Shown piece after piece: positions 22,343 to 33,990 of a DNA stretch of 64,000 nt. Both the position numbers and the translations under genes were made by a program. The DNA is from Dama dama (taxonomy: Eukaryota > Chordata > Mammalia > Artiodactyla > Cervidae). Every line of letters begins with the position of its first letter. Position 1 is the first letter of the stretch. The notes under the pieces are model-generated. The model was not told the origin of the DNA, searched no databases, and worked only from the letters and a program-made list of their open reading frames with translations. Where the stretch lies: the NCBI RefSeq assembly GCF_033118175.1, contig NC_083710.1, positions 41,013,501 to 41,077,500 on the forward strand, read 5' to 3'.

Positions 22343-22596
22343 GGGGCTTCCCAGGTGGTGGTAGTGTTAAAAAAAAAAGAAAAAAAAAAAAAACCCTGCC
22401 TGTCAATGCAGGAGATGTAAGAGTTGGGGTTCGATCTCTGAGTCAAGAAGATCCCCTGGAGGAGGGCATGGCAACCCACTTCAGTATTCTTGCCTACAGA
22501 ATTCCATTGACAGAGAAGCCTGGCAGGCTACAGTCCCATAGGGTCGCACAGAGTCAGACCTGACTGAAACAGCTTAGCATGAATGCACATACTGAT
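22343..22596 (+). mobile_element. Bov-tA SINE with A-run inside the head
   Basis: Head 'ggggcttcccaggtggtggt', B-box region 'ggggttcgatctctgagtca', body 'ttcagtattcttgcctacag' and 'gggtcgcacagagtcagacc', and the 'cttagcatgaatgcacat' end. The stretch that normally links the A box to 'aaccctgcctg' is replaced by an interrupted A-run (22369-22393). Confidence 0.9.
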
Positions 22597-24069
22597 AGTT
22601 CATTTCTTATTTCTTCTGGATCACAGATACTGTTTTAAAAAATATCTCATGACCGAGCTACTAGAAGTTAGGAACTTAAAGTATTCAATGTTCTAAGTAA
22701 TTTAAAATTCAAATGAAATTTATTATTATTCTTTAGCAGAAAAATGTATTAATAGAACTACTATATAATGGAAAGTTTTTGTTGTTGTTAAGTGAAGGAA
22801 ATCTTAGCTAAAAATATTAATGTCAGGAGGCTAAGGCACTATCTCACTAGTCTATCCAATGTATGTAAACATTTTCTTATGAGAGATTCATAAAATCATA
22901 AAATTCTTAGCATAACATAAAAGAAACTAGGCATGAAATTATGACTTACAGTAATCTGTTTTTCTTCCCTATTCCTGTGTTTCCTACAAAAAATATTTCT
23001 GGCAACATGAATGTCAAGTTGTTAAAATAGTCATGTGCAATTATATATGTGAAAAAGTGATTTAATATTTTATTTACAAAGGTAAATTGTAAAATCTATC
23101 TGCATCATTTTAGTTTTTTCTAAAAGCATGTTAAAGTGATCATCATTCCTATGTCTAACCTATCCCCTTTGTAAAATATATTAACAATCATCTTGTTAAA
23201 AAAAAATAAAAATGAAATCCTGGAATAGATTAAATTATAAAGAAATACTAATTTGAAAGACAAGATGAACTGATAGTAGTGTGCATGACACAGAATACAA
23301 ATGAGATTGGGTCTGTTCTATAGCTGTCAGCAAAAAAGTGTGCAAATCTGGGAGGACTGGAAGAACAGAAACAAATAAAACTGTATTTCTTCAAAATACA
23401 CCCTACCCATCAAAGCACAAGTTTCTGACCACTTTATATCCTAATAATAACATCTTTTGCTGCTAATTTTTTCAATTAATTATTCTATGTCTGCTCTTTG
23501 AAATAAGACTTTGCACTTAACATTAAGTTACCAGAAATTTATTTAAATGCCAACCAATGAAATCACCATCTACCCAAAATCTTGGCAAGTAACATAACTC
23601 AAAATGGAATCAGCAGATAAGTGACTATAGATTAGAAGAAGATGTCTTTATGGGATCATCTTGACTGATTGCCTTAGCATTGAACTTTGAATCTGCAAAA
23701 TATTCATGGGAAGTTTAGAATTATAAAATTTCTAACTTAAGATTTTTTATATCCTTATGGATCATGTTAATAGTCAGCTCATCATTTAATAATTCAACAT
23801 CGATCCATATGTTACAGTAATTGTTATTTAATCTTTATAAAATTGGACACTTTACCTTTAATTAGATTGATTTATTAAATTTTCTTGATAATGGTAAAAC
23901 AGAGAATGTTTTAGAAGTAAAACATACCTTTAAAGAAAAAACAGTTCTAGGTGAAAGAACTTAAAGTGATGGAAATATTTCTATTTTCAAGGTGATAAAA
24001 TTATATTTAACATTACCATTTCTTTGCAAGGTTCATATAGTCATCTTAAATAGAAATCTTATCCTTTTT
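22597..24069. other. Anonymous AT-rich DNA
   Basis: About 1.5 kb with no gene, no recognised repeat and no long open frame. It is one of the few apparently repeat-free stretches. Confidence 0.4.
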
Positions 24070-25380
24070 CTAATGTTTTATTTTACATTAGACTGTAGCC
24101 AATTAACAATGTTGTGATAGTTTCAGGTGAACAGCAAAGGCGGTCAGCCATACATATACATGTATCCATTTCCTCCCAAACTTCCTTCCCATTCAGGGTA
24201 CCACATAACACTGAAAAGAGCTCCTTGTGCTATATAGTAGATCCTTGTTTGTTACCCATTTTAAATATAACAGTGTGTACATGTTGATGCAAAACTCTCT
24301 AACTATCCCTCTCCATCATTTTTTTTTTCTAGTAACCATGTTTGTTCCCTAAGTCTGTGGGTCTGTTTCTGTTTTGTAAATAAGTTCATTTGTATCGCTT
24401 CTTTTTAGATTCCACATATAAGCAATATCAAAAGATATTTCTCTTTCTCTGTCTGACTTACTTCACTCAGTATGACAATTTCTAGGCCCATCATGTTGCT
24501 ACAAATGGTATTAATTAATTCTTTTTAGTGGCTAATTAATATTCCATTGTATATATGTACTACATCTTCTTTATCCCTTCCTCTCTCAATGAGCATTCAG
24601 GTTGCTTCCATGTCTTGAGTATTGCAAACAGTATTGCAATGAACATTGGGGAGTGTCCCTTCAGATCATGCTTTTCTCTTGATATAGTCCCAAGAGTGTG
24701 CTTGCAGTGTCATGTGGTAGCTCTATTTTTAATTTTATAAGGTGTATTCATACTGTTTTCTCTTGAGGCTGTACCAGTTTGCATTCCCACCAACAGTGTA
24801 GGAGGGTTCCCTTTTCTCCTTCCTATCTGGTGGCTCAGCTGTAAAGGATCTGCCTGCAAAGCAGGAGACTTTCAGGAGATATGGGTTTGGTCCCTGGGTT
24901 GGGAAGGACCCTTGGAGAAGGGTAATGGTGATCCATTCCGTTATTCTTGCCAGTGAAATACCATGGACTGTGGCCCATGAGGCTCCTCTGTCCATGTGTT
25001 GCATAAGCATCGGACACAACCTAGAGATTAAACAGCAACAAAGAGTTTTTAATGATGGCCATTCTGACCTGTGTGAAGTTACACCTCATTGTAGTTTTGA
25101 TTTGCATCTCTATAATAATAGAGATATTGAGCATCTTTTCTTGTATTTGTTGGTCATTTCTGTCTTCTTTGGAGAAATATCTATTTAGATCCCCTGCCTA
25201 GTTTTTTTTTTTTCTTCTTTTTTTTGGATTGCTTTCTTCTTTTTATATGGAGCTGCATGAGCTGTTTGTATATTTTGAAGATAAATGCCTTGTCAAGTTG
25301 CTTCATTTGCAAATATTTTCTCCTAGTCTGTGGGTTCACTCAGAATTATTTTCCTTAAGGATTTTGTGGGGTCCTTGACA
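24070..25380 (-). mobile_element. L1, 3' ~1.1 kb, interrupted by a SINE
   Basis: Minus-strand L1. In plus orientation it starts with the 3' UTR ('ttcaggtgaacagcaaaggc', 'ctccttgtgctatatagtag') and proceeds into the end of ORF2 ('aatattccattgtatatatg', 'ggttgcttccatgtcttgag', 'tgcattcccaccaacagtgt', 'gatggccattctgacctgtg'). It ends near 'ggattttgtggggtccttga'. A Bov-tA sits at 24826-25045 and replaces about 30 bp of the L1. Confidence 0.88.
24826..25045 (+). mobile_element. Bov-tA SINE nested in L1
   Basis: 'ctatctggtggctcagctgt' head, 'gggtttggtccctgggttgg' B-box region, body ('ggtgatccattccgttattc', 'ccatggactgtggcccatga') and 'cggacacaacc' end, inside the minus-strand L1. I could not identify target duplications. 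Confidence 0.88.
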
Positions 25381-25610
25381 TAAGAGCTTTTAGTGTCCCC
25401 CATTTCTTCATTACAGGAAATAGGCTTCACTCAGCCTCCAAGAGCTTCCCTGAGCTCCAAAGGGTGGGTTCAAACAGTTACTAATTAGGGAAAAGAGAGG
25501 ATACAGACACAAGAGAGGAACAGACAAGAAAGAATAGTACAGCCTTGAGGCAGGGACTTGCTGCCCCTTCAAAACATATGCATAACAAAATTTTGTGCCC
25601 TTTTGCAGGC
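25381..25610. mobile_element. LTR-like fragment (possible ruminant ERV LTR)
   Basis: 'ttcattacaggaaataggct', 'cactcagcctccaagagctt', 'agagaggatacagacacaag' and 'aaaacatatgcataacaaaa' recall the start of ruminant endogenous retroviral LTRs. No internal viral genes are present. The assignment rests on pattern memory and is tentative. Confidence 0.35.
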
Positions 25611-26822
25611 GCTGAAACCTCCATCTCCTATATAATGTTATAAACTCCCTTCAATAGTTCTTCAGACCCTCTATCTGTCAGATCTAATCTCTTGAATCTA
25701 TTTGTCATTTTCACTATATAATTGTAGGAGATTTGATTTAGGTCATACCTAAATAGTCTAGTTTTCCATACTTTCTTCAATTTATGTCTGAATTTTGCAA
25801 TAAAGAGTTGATGATCTGAGTCAAAGTTGGCTCCTGGTCTTATTTTTGCTGACAATATAGAGCATCTCCATCTTTGGCTGCAAAGAATATAATCAATCTG
25901 ATTTCAGTATTGACATTCTCGTGATATCCATGTGTAGAGTCTTCTCTTGTGTTGTTGGAAGAGGGTGTTTGGTATGACCAGTGTGTTCTCTTGGCAAGCC
26001 TTGTTCTCTTTCCCAAAAAGTCACTGCCCTACTTCATTTTGTACTCCAAAGCCAAACTTGCGTGTTACTCCAGGTATCTCTTGACTTCTTACTTTTACAT
26101 TCTAGTCCCCTATGATGAAAAGGATACTTATAGAAGGTATTGTATGTGTTAATGCAACCATTCAACTTCATATTCTTTGGCATTAGAGGCTGGGGCATAG
26201 ATGTGGATTACTGTGATATTGAATGCTTTGTCTTGAAAATGAACAGAGATCATTCTGTCATTTTTGAGATTGCACCCAAATACTACATTTCAGACTCTTT
26301 TGTTGACTTTGAGGGTTACTCCATTTCTTCTAAAGGATTCTTGCCCACAGTAGTAGATATAATGGTCATCTGAATTAAATTCACCCATTCCAGCCCAATT
26401 TAGTTCACTGATTCCTAAAATGTCAATGTTCAGTCTTGCCATCTCCTCTTTGACCACTTCCAATTTACCTTGATTCATAGACCTAACATTCCAGGTTCCT
26501 ATGCAATATTGTTCTCTACAGCATCAGAACTTACTTCCATCGCCAGTCACATCCACAACCGGGCACTGTTTTTACTTTGGCTCAAGCTCTTCATTCTTTC
26601 TTGAGCTATTTCTCCACTCTTCTCCAGTAGTATATTGGGCGCCTACTGACTTGGGGAATTCTTCTTTCAGTGTAATATATTTTTGCCAGTTCATACTGTT
26701 CATGGGGCTCTCAAGGCAAGAACACTGAAGTGGTTTACAATTCCCTTCTTCAGTGGACAATGTTTTCTCAGAGCTCTCCAGCATGACCCGTCTGTCTTGG
26801 GAGGTCCTAAATGGCATGACCA
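25611..26822 (-). mobile_element. BovB LINE, 5' (endonuclease) part
   Basis: Minus-strand segment running from the 5' leader (near 26820) through the AP-like endonuclease. The endonuclease is readable at 26478-26290 as 'MNQGKLEVVKEEMARLNIDI' followed by 'LGISELNWAGMGEF', with the catalytic-type Glu in 'SELNW' kept. It stops in the linker at 25611, so no reverse transcriptase or 3' end is present. It forms a head-to-head pair with the plus-strand BovB beginning at 26880. Confidence 0.92.
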
Positions 26823-26879
26823 CAGGATATGACTACATAGCTCTCCACAGCATGAGTACATGGCCTTACAGTGAGTATG

Positions 26880-28951
26880 AATGTGGCTCAGATCATAAAC
26901 TCTTAATTGAAAAATTCACACTAAATTGAAAAAAAGTAGGGAAAACCAGTAGACCATTCAGGTATGACCTATAGATATAATGTATTAGATGTAATAGACA
27001 GAGTGTCCAAAGAACTAAGGATGGAGGTTAAAGATTGTACAGGAGGCAGTGATCAAAGCCATTCCCAGGAAGAAGAAATGCAAAAAGGCAGAATAGTTGT
27101 CTGAGAAGGTCTTACATCTAGCTGAGGAAAGAAGAGAAGTGAAAGGCAAAGGAGAAAAGGAAAGATATATCCATCTGAAAGCAGAGTTCCAAAGAATAGC
27201 AAAGACAGATAACAAAGCCTTCCTCGGTGATCAGTGCAAAGAAATAGAGGAAGACAATTGAAAAGGGAAGACTATATCTCTTCAAGAAAATTAGAGATAC
27301 CAAGGGAACTTTTCATACAAAGATGGGCTCAATAAAGGACAGGGATGGTATAGACATAACAGAAGCAGAAAATATTAAGAGGTGACAATAATACTCAGAA
27401 GATGTATACAAAACAGATTTTAATGACCCAGATAACCACGATGATGTGATCACTCACTTAGAGCCAGACATCCTGGAGTGCAAAGTCAAATGGGCCTTAA
27501 GAAGCATCACTACAAACAAAGCTAGTGAAAGTTATGGAATTCCAATTGAACTATTTCAAATCCTGAAAGATGAGGCTGTGAAAGTGCTGCACTCAATATG
27601 CCAGCAATATGGAAAACAGCAATGGCCACAGGACTGGAAAAGGTCAGTTTTCATTCCAATCCCAAAGAAAGGCAGTGTCAAACAATGTTCTTCCTACTGC
27701 ACAATTGCACTCATCTCACATGCTAGTAAAGTAATGCTCAAAATTCTCCAAGTTAGGCTTCCTGAACCAAGAACTTCCAGATGTTCAAAGTGCATCTAGA
27801 AAAGGCAGAGGAACCAGAAATCAAATTGAAAGCATCTGTTGGGTCATAGCAAAAGCAAAAGAATTCCAGAAAAACATCTACTTTTTCTTCACTGATACAT
27901 TAAAACCTTTTATTGCATGGATGACAACAAACTGTGGAAAATTCTTAAACAATGCGAATGCTATACCACCTTTCCTGCTTCCTGAGAAATCTGTATGAAG
28001 GTCAAGAACCAACAGTTAGGATCAGACATGAAACAACCGACTGGTTCCAGATTGGGAAATGAATATGCCAAGGCTGTATATTGTCACACTGCTTATTTAA
28101 TTTATATGCAGAGTACATCATGTGACATGCCAGACTGGATGAAGTACAAGCTGGAATCAATTTTGCTGGGAGAAATATCAATAACCTCAGACATGCAGAA
28201 GACACTACCCTTAAGGCAAAAGTGAAGATAAACTACAGAGCCTCTTGAAGAAAGTGAAAGAGAAGAGTGAAAAAGCTGGCTTAAAACTCAGTACTCAAAA
28301 AAACAAAGATTATGGCATCCGGTCCCTTCACTTCATGGGATATAGATGGGGAAACGAAGGAGACAATAGCAAGCTTTATTTTCTTGGTCTCCACCATCAT
28401 TGCACATTTTGACTGCAGCTATGAAATTAAAAGGTGCTTACTCCTTGGAATAAAGTTGTGACCAACCTCCTACACAGCATATTAAAAAGCAGAGGCATTT
28501 CTTTAGCAACAAAAGTCCATCTATTCAAAGCTATGGCTTTTTGAGTAGTCACATATGTATGTGAAAGCTGGACCATAAAGAAAACTGAGCACTGAACAAT
28601 TGATGCTTTTGAACTGCAGTGTTGGAGATGACTGCAAGAAGATCGAACCAGACAATCCTAAAGGAAACCAATCCTGAATAATCATTGGAAGGAGTGATGT
28701 TTAAGTGAAGTTGCAATACTTTGGCCACCTGATGCGAAGAACTGACTCATTAGAAAAGACTCTGATATTGGGAAAGATTGAAGGCAGAAGGAAAAGTGGA
28801 TGACAGAGGGTGAGATGTTTGGATGGCATCTCTGACTCGATGAACATGAGTTTGAGCAAGCTCCAGGTGTTGGTGATGGATAAGGAAGCTGGTGTGTCCA
28901 TGGGGTCAGTAAGAGTCAGACACGAATGAGAGACTAGCTGAACTGAACTGA
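26880..28951 (+). mobile_element. BovB LINE, 5'-truncated
   Basis: Begins in the late endonuclease ('gtggctcagatcataaactc') and passes through the linker and reverse transcriptase to the 3' end with tail 'gctgaactgaactgaaa'. The frame is open in parts (27446-27799, the N-terminal reverse transcriptase part). The YADD site is damaged: 'agacatgcagaagacac' at 28191-28207 reads His-Ala-Glu-Asp, so one catalytic Asp is lost. Confidence 0.94.
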
Positions 28952-29445
28952 AACCCCCAGTACGTAGGAGAGTTAACTATATGGTACCCTCAGTAATGTA
29001 GACCCCAGACTGGTTGGGACCATAAGCTTGATGATGCTGACTCTCACTTACCTCAGTGCCAACCAGTCAGAAGAATATTCACAAGCTGAACCATTACTAT
29101 AAATGTCCTTACTACACCCTCCAGGTCAGAATACACAGTATTTAGGGCATTAACCCTTTGTTGTTCACTTGTTCTGATAATTTCAAGGGGTTGCAGGAGT
29201 GAGACACAAATGCACAACTGAACTGTACTTTCCTGACAAAGCAAAAAGCTCTTATTTTAGTGTCACCCAAAATTCTGTCTCTGAGATTAAATTTGGTAAC
29301 ATTGTACAAAGTTTGAATTTCAGCTAAACAACAAGCTAACACAAAAAAGAAATGCAATTTACTTTCATAGTCAAATCTGATTTACTTTAAAAATGGCAAT
29401 TACGTATATTCATAGAATCTTTTTTGTTGTGCTAGTGTGAGCTGA
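28952..29445. mobile_element. LTR-like fragment (tentative)
   Basis: 'agactggttgggaccataag', 'cttacctcagtgccaaccag', 'ggttgcaggagtgagacaca' and 'gtgtcacccaaaattctgtc' in one strand order recall a ruminant ERV LTR up to about 29300. No retroviral genes are seen. The final ~100 bp is anonymous. Confidence 0.3.
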
Positions 29446-29605
29446 TCTGTGGTTCCTCAGCCTTTTCTAAATCCAGCTTGAACATCTGGAATTTCACGGT
29501 TCACGTACTGTTGAAGCCTGGGTTGGAGAATTTTGAGTATTACTTTGATAGCATGTGAGATGAGTGCAATCGTGCAGTGGTTTGAGCATTCTTTGGCAAC
29601 ATCCA
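29446..29605 (-). mobile_element. BovB LINE, inverted 5' segment
   Basis: About 160 bp of BovB reverse-transcriptase coding DNA on the minus strand ('AFRKAEEPQIS'-like reading back from 'ttcctcagccttttctaaat'). The adjoining plus-strand BovB starts at the next BovB base with about 6 bp of overlap. This is the expected layout of a twin-primed 5' inversion. Confidence 0.88.
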
Positions 29606-29611
29606 TGGCAA

Positions 29612-30766
29612 GATCAAATTGCCAATATCTGCTGGATCATTGAAAAAGCATGAGAGTTCCAGAAAAACATCTACTTTTGCTTTATTGACTATGCCAAAGC
29701 ATTTGACTTTGTTGATCACAACAGACTGTGGAAAACTGTTCAAGAGATGGGAATACCAGACCACCTGACCTGTTTCTTGAGGAATTTGTATGCAGATTAG
29801 AACAGTTAGAACTGGACATGGAGCAAGAGACTGGTTCCAAATCGGGAAAAGGAGTGCATCAAGGTTGTATATTGCCACCCTGCTTATTTAATTTACATGC
29901 AGAATACATCATGAGAAATGTTGGACTGGATGAAGAACAAGCTGGAACCAATTTTGCTGTTAGGTACATTAATAACCTCAGATATGAAGATGACACCATT
30001 CTATGGCAGAAAGTGAAGAAGAACTAAAGAGCCTCTTGAAGAAAGTTAAAGAAGATAGTGAAAAAGTTGACTTAAAACTCAACATTAAGAAAACTGAGAT
30101 CATGGCATCTGGTCCCAACACTTCAAGGCGAATAGATGGGGAAAAAGTAGAAAGAGTGACAGAGTTTATTTTTTAGGCTCCAAAATCACTGCAGATGATG
30201 ACTGCAGCCATGAAATTAAATGGTGCTTGCTCCTTGGAAGAAAAGTTAAGACCAACATAGACAGCATATTAAAAAGCAGAGACATTACTTTGCCAACAAA
30301 GGCCCATTTGGATAAAGCTATGGTTTTTCCAGTAGTCATGTATGGATGTGAGAGTTGGACTATAAGGAAAGCTGGGTGCTGAAGAATTGATGCTTTTGAA
30401 CTGTGGTGTTGAAGACTCTTGAGAGTTCCTTGGACAAAAAGGAAATCCAACCAGTCCATCCTAAAGGAAGTCAGTCCTGAATATTCATTGGAAGGACTGA
30501 TATTGAAGCTGAAACTCCAATAATTTGGCCACCTGATGAAAGAGCTGACTTACTGGAAAAGACCCTGATGCTGGGAAAGATTGAAGGCAGGGGGAGAAAG
30601 GGACGCCAGAGGATGAAACTGTTGGATGGCATCACCGACTCAATGGACATGAGTTTTAGTAAGCTCCGGGAGTTGGTGATGGACAGGGAATCCTGGCGTG
30701 GTGCAGTCCATGGGATCACAAAGAGTTGGACACAAGTTTGCAACTGAACTGAACTGAGAGTGAACT
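29612..30766 (+). mobile_element. BovB LINE, 3' part of the inverted element
   Basis: Starts 'agatcaaattgccaatatct', just downstream in BovB order of the inverted segment. It runs through the reverse transcriptase (29728-30027 open; 'NNLRYEDDTILW', with Glu replacing Ala in YADD) to the 3' end with 'gcaactgaactgaactga'. Several frameshifts. Confidence 0.93.
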
Positions 30767-31741
30767 GAAAGTAAAAACTGTGAGTCAGAGAAGTAAATTA
30801 GTTTGCTTAAGAATATACTCCTGGTACAGAGCATATACAGAGTTGAACATTCAGTTTATTCTGACTTTTAATCTCTTCCATGTTACACACGCCCAATATT
30901 TTTTACTTAACCTTGATCCCCAATGCAGAGAAAACCCACATTTCTTAGAAGGGCACAGTTAAGAATAAACTTCATTATCTCTTATGTAACATACTCTATC
31001 AGAATGATGAACACAAAGTAAATATTATCTGTACCCCATCATATCCCTGCATCTAGACCTTCAACTTCAGTTATTTCTTTTACTTTATTTTTTTTTAAAT
31101 TTTTTAGTGTAGTGAGCCATTGTTCAGATTTTTTCTTTTTTATTCTACTCTATAATATTCACTTTATTACTATTAGGGAAAATAATTTTGTGAATGATTA
31201 ATGTTCTTCCTATCAGCGTCCTTTAAATACAAAAAATCCTAAAATGATGAGTCTTTATGCAATAGGTTTTATTTGTTTACTTTGTTTTTAAACAAACTTT
31301 TCCTGAGATAGAAGGGAATATGGAGTGACTTTTACTCTGAAAATTCATTTGTCTTTGTCATGAGATTCTAAAGTTAACTTTAAAAAATAAAATAGCCAGT
31401 TATTTTACGAGTAAAATGATTTTAGTTTGGAATACCAGAGGAATTGCAATTAAATAAAGAAAACTACCATGTTGAATGGTAGGCAAGTCTGAAAAACAAA
31501 GAAAGACAGAGTTCTTTTATGGAGAAAAGGTAGGAGTTTCAAAGGCATGTTTCTGAACAAAGTCCATTGGAGGAACACAGGAGTTCAAGATTGTGGATGC
31601 TTCTCTTTGGCTGAGTGGTTGTGCTTTCTAATTGGCTGGGCTGTTGCTGGAGTGTGTAAAATAAGCTTCCTATTGCTACTTGCATCACCCAATGGTGAAG
31701 TGTGAGAGCACCATATAGGGTTTACTCCATTTTATTTCTTT
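30767..31741. other. Anonymous AT-rich DNA
   Basis: No gene or recognised repeat. T-rich runs near 31085-31140. Confidence 0.4.
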
Positions 31742-31912
31742 AAATTTTAATATATATTGGAGTATAGTTGCTTAACAATGTTGTGTTCGTTTCTGTGGTA
31801 TACAAAAGTGAATCAGTTTTATGCACAGATACATACACTCTTCTTTAGATTTCTTTCCCAATTAGATGAAACAGATCATAGAATAGAGTTCCCAATCCTA
31901 AACAGTAGGATC
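31742..31912 (-). mobile_element. L1 3' end, cut by BovB
   Basis: In plus orientation: 'ttggagtatagttgcttaac', 'aatgttgtgttcgtttctgt', 'ggtatacaaaagtgaatcag', 'gatttctttcccaattagat', 'cctaaacagtagga'. It is the reverse complement of an L1 3' UTR and is interrupted by the BovB starting at 31915. Confidence 0.75.
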
Positions 31913-31914
31913 TC

Positions 31915-33990
31915 AATCAGTTCAGTTCAGTCGCTAAGTATCAGTTCAGTTGCTCAGTCATGTCTGACTCTGTGAACCCATGAACCGCAGCATGCCAGGT
32001 CTCTCTGTCCATCACCAGCTCCTGGGATATACTCAAACTCATGTCCATTGAGTCGGTGATGCCATCCAAGCATCTCATCCTCTGTCGTCCCCTTCTCCTC
32101 CTGCCTTCAATCTTTCCCAGCGTCAGGGTCTTTCCAGTGAGTCTGTTCTTCGCATCAGGTGGCCAAAGTATTGGAGTTTCAGTTTCAGCATGAGTCCTTC
32201 CAATGAATATTCAGGACTGATTTCCTTTAGGATGTACTAGTTGGATCTCCTTGCAGTCCAAGGGACTCTCAAGAATCTTCTCCTACTCCATAGTTCAAAA
32301 GCATCAATTCTTCAGTGCTCAGTTTTCTTTATAGTCCAACTCTCACATCCATACATGACTACTGGAAAAACCATAGCCTTGACAAGAAAGACCTTTGTTA
32401 ACAAAGTAATGTCTCTACTTTTTAAAATAGTAGGTTGCTGTCTAGGTTGGCCATAACTTTCCTTCCAAGGAGTAAGCCTCTTTTAATGTCATGCCTGCAA
32501 TCACCATCTGCAGTGATTTTGGAACCCAAAAAAATAAAGTCAGCCACTCTTTCCACTGTTTCCCCATCTATTTGCCATGAAATGATGGGACCAGATGCCA
32601 TGATCTTAGTTTTCTGAATATTAAGCTTTAAGCCAACTTTTTCACTCTCATCTTTCACGTTCATCAAGAGGCTCTTTAGTTCTTCTTCACTTTCTGCCAT
32701 AAGGGTGGTGTCATCTGCATATCTGAGGTTATTGATATTTCTCCTGGCAATCTTGATTTCAGCTTGTGCTTCATCCAGCCCAGCATTTCTCATGATGTAC
32801 TCTGCATATAAATTAAACAAGCAGGGTGACAATATACCTTGACGTACTCCTTATCCTATTTGGAACCAGTCTGTTGTTCCATGTCCAGTTCTAACTGTTG
32901 TTTCCTGACTTGCATACAGGTTTCTCAAGAGGCAGGTCAGGTGGTCTGATATGCCCATGTCTTTCAGAATTTTCCACAGTTTATTGTGATCGACACAGTC
33001 AAAGCCTTTGGCATAGTCAATAAAACAGAAATAGATGATTTTTGGAACTCTCTTGCTTTTCCGATGATTCAGGGGATGCTGGCAATTTGATCTCTGGTTC
33101 CTCTGCCTTTCTAAAATCAGCCTGAACATCTGGAAGTTCATGGTTCACATATTGCTAAAGCCTGGCTTGGAGAATTTTGAGCATTCCTTTACTAGCATGT
33201 GAGATGAGTGCAATTGTGTTTGCGTATTCTTTGACATAGTTTGAGCATTCTTTGACATTGCCTTTCTTTGGGATTGCAATGAAAACTGACATTTTCCAGT
33301 CCTGTGGCCACTGCTGAGTTTTCCAAATTTGCTGACATATTGAGTGCAGCATTTTCACAGCATCATCTTTTAGGAATTGAAATAGATCACCTGGAATTCC
33401 ATCACCTCCACTAGCTTTGTTCATACTGATACTTCCTAAGGCCCACTTGGCTTCACATTCCAGGATGTCTAGCTCTAGGTGAGTGATCACACCATCATGA
33501 TTTTCTGGGTTGTGAAGATCTTCTTTGTACAGTTCTTCTGTGTATTCTTGTCACCTCTTCTTAATATCTTCTGCTTCTGTTAGGTCTCTAACATTTCTCT
33601 CCTTTATTGTGCCTATCTTTGCTTGAAATGTTCCCTTGGTATCTCTAATTTTCTTGAAGAGATCTCTAGTCTTTCCTATTCTATTGTTTTCCTATATTTC
33701 TTCGCAATGATCACTGAGGAAGGCTTTCTTATCTCTCCTTGCTATTCTTTGGAACTTTGCATTTAAATGGGTATATCTTTCCTTCTCGCCTTTGCTTTTT
33801 GCTTCTCTTCTTTTCAAAGCTATTTGTAAGTCCTCCTCAGACAGCCATTTTGCTTTTTTTGTATTTTTTTTTCCCTTGGGGTTTGTCTTGATCCCTGTCG
33901 ACTATACAATGTCACGAGCCTCCATCCATAGTTCATCAAGCACTCTGTCTATCAGATCTAGTCCCTTAAATCTATTTCTCACTTCCACTG
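31915..33990 (-). mobile_element. BovB LINE, 5'-truncated (first of three in a row)
   Basis: Minus-strand copy from its 3' end ('tcagttcagtcgctaagtat', with the start of the tail unit partly duplicated) through the reverse transcriptase to the linker, ending at 33990 next to another BovB in the same orientation. The reverse transcriptase is partly open (32832-32422, 136 codons, with an intact YADD: 'NNLRYADDTTLMAESEEELK'). The N-terminal half is open at 33490-33155 and 33141-32851. Confidence 0.95.
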
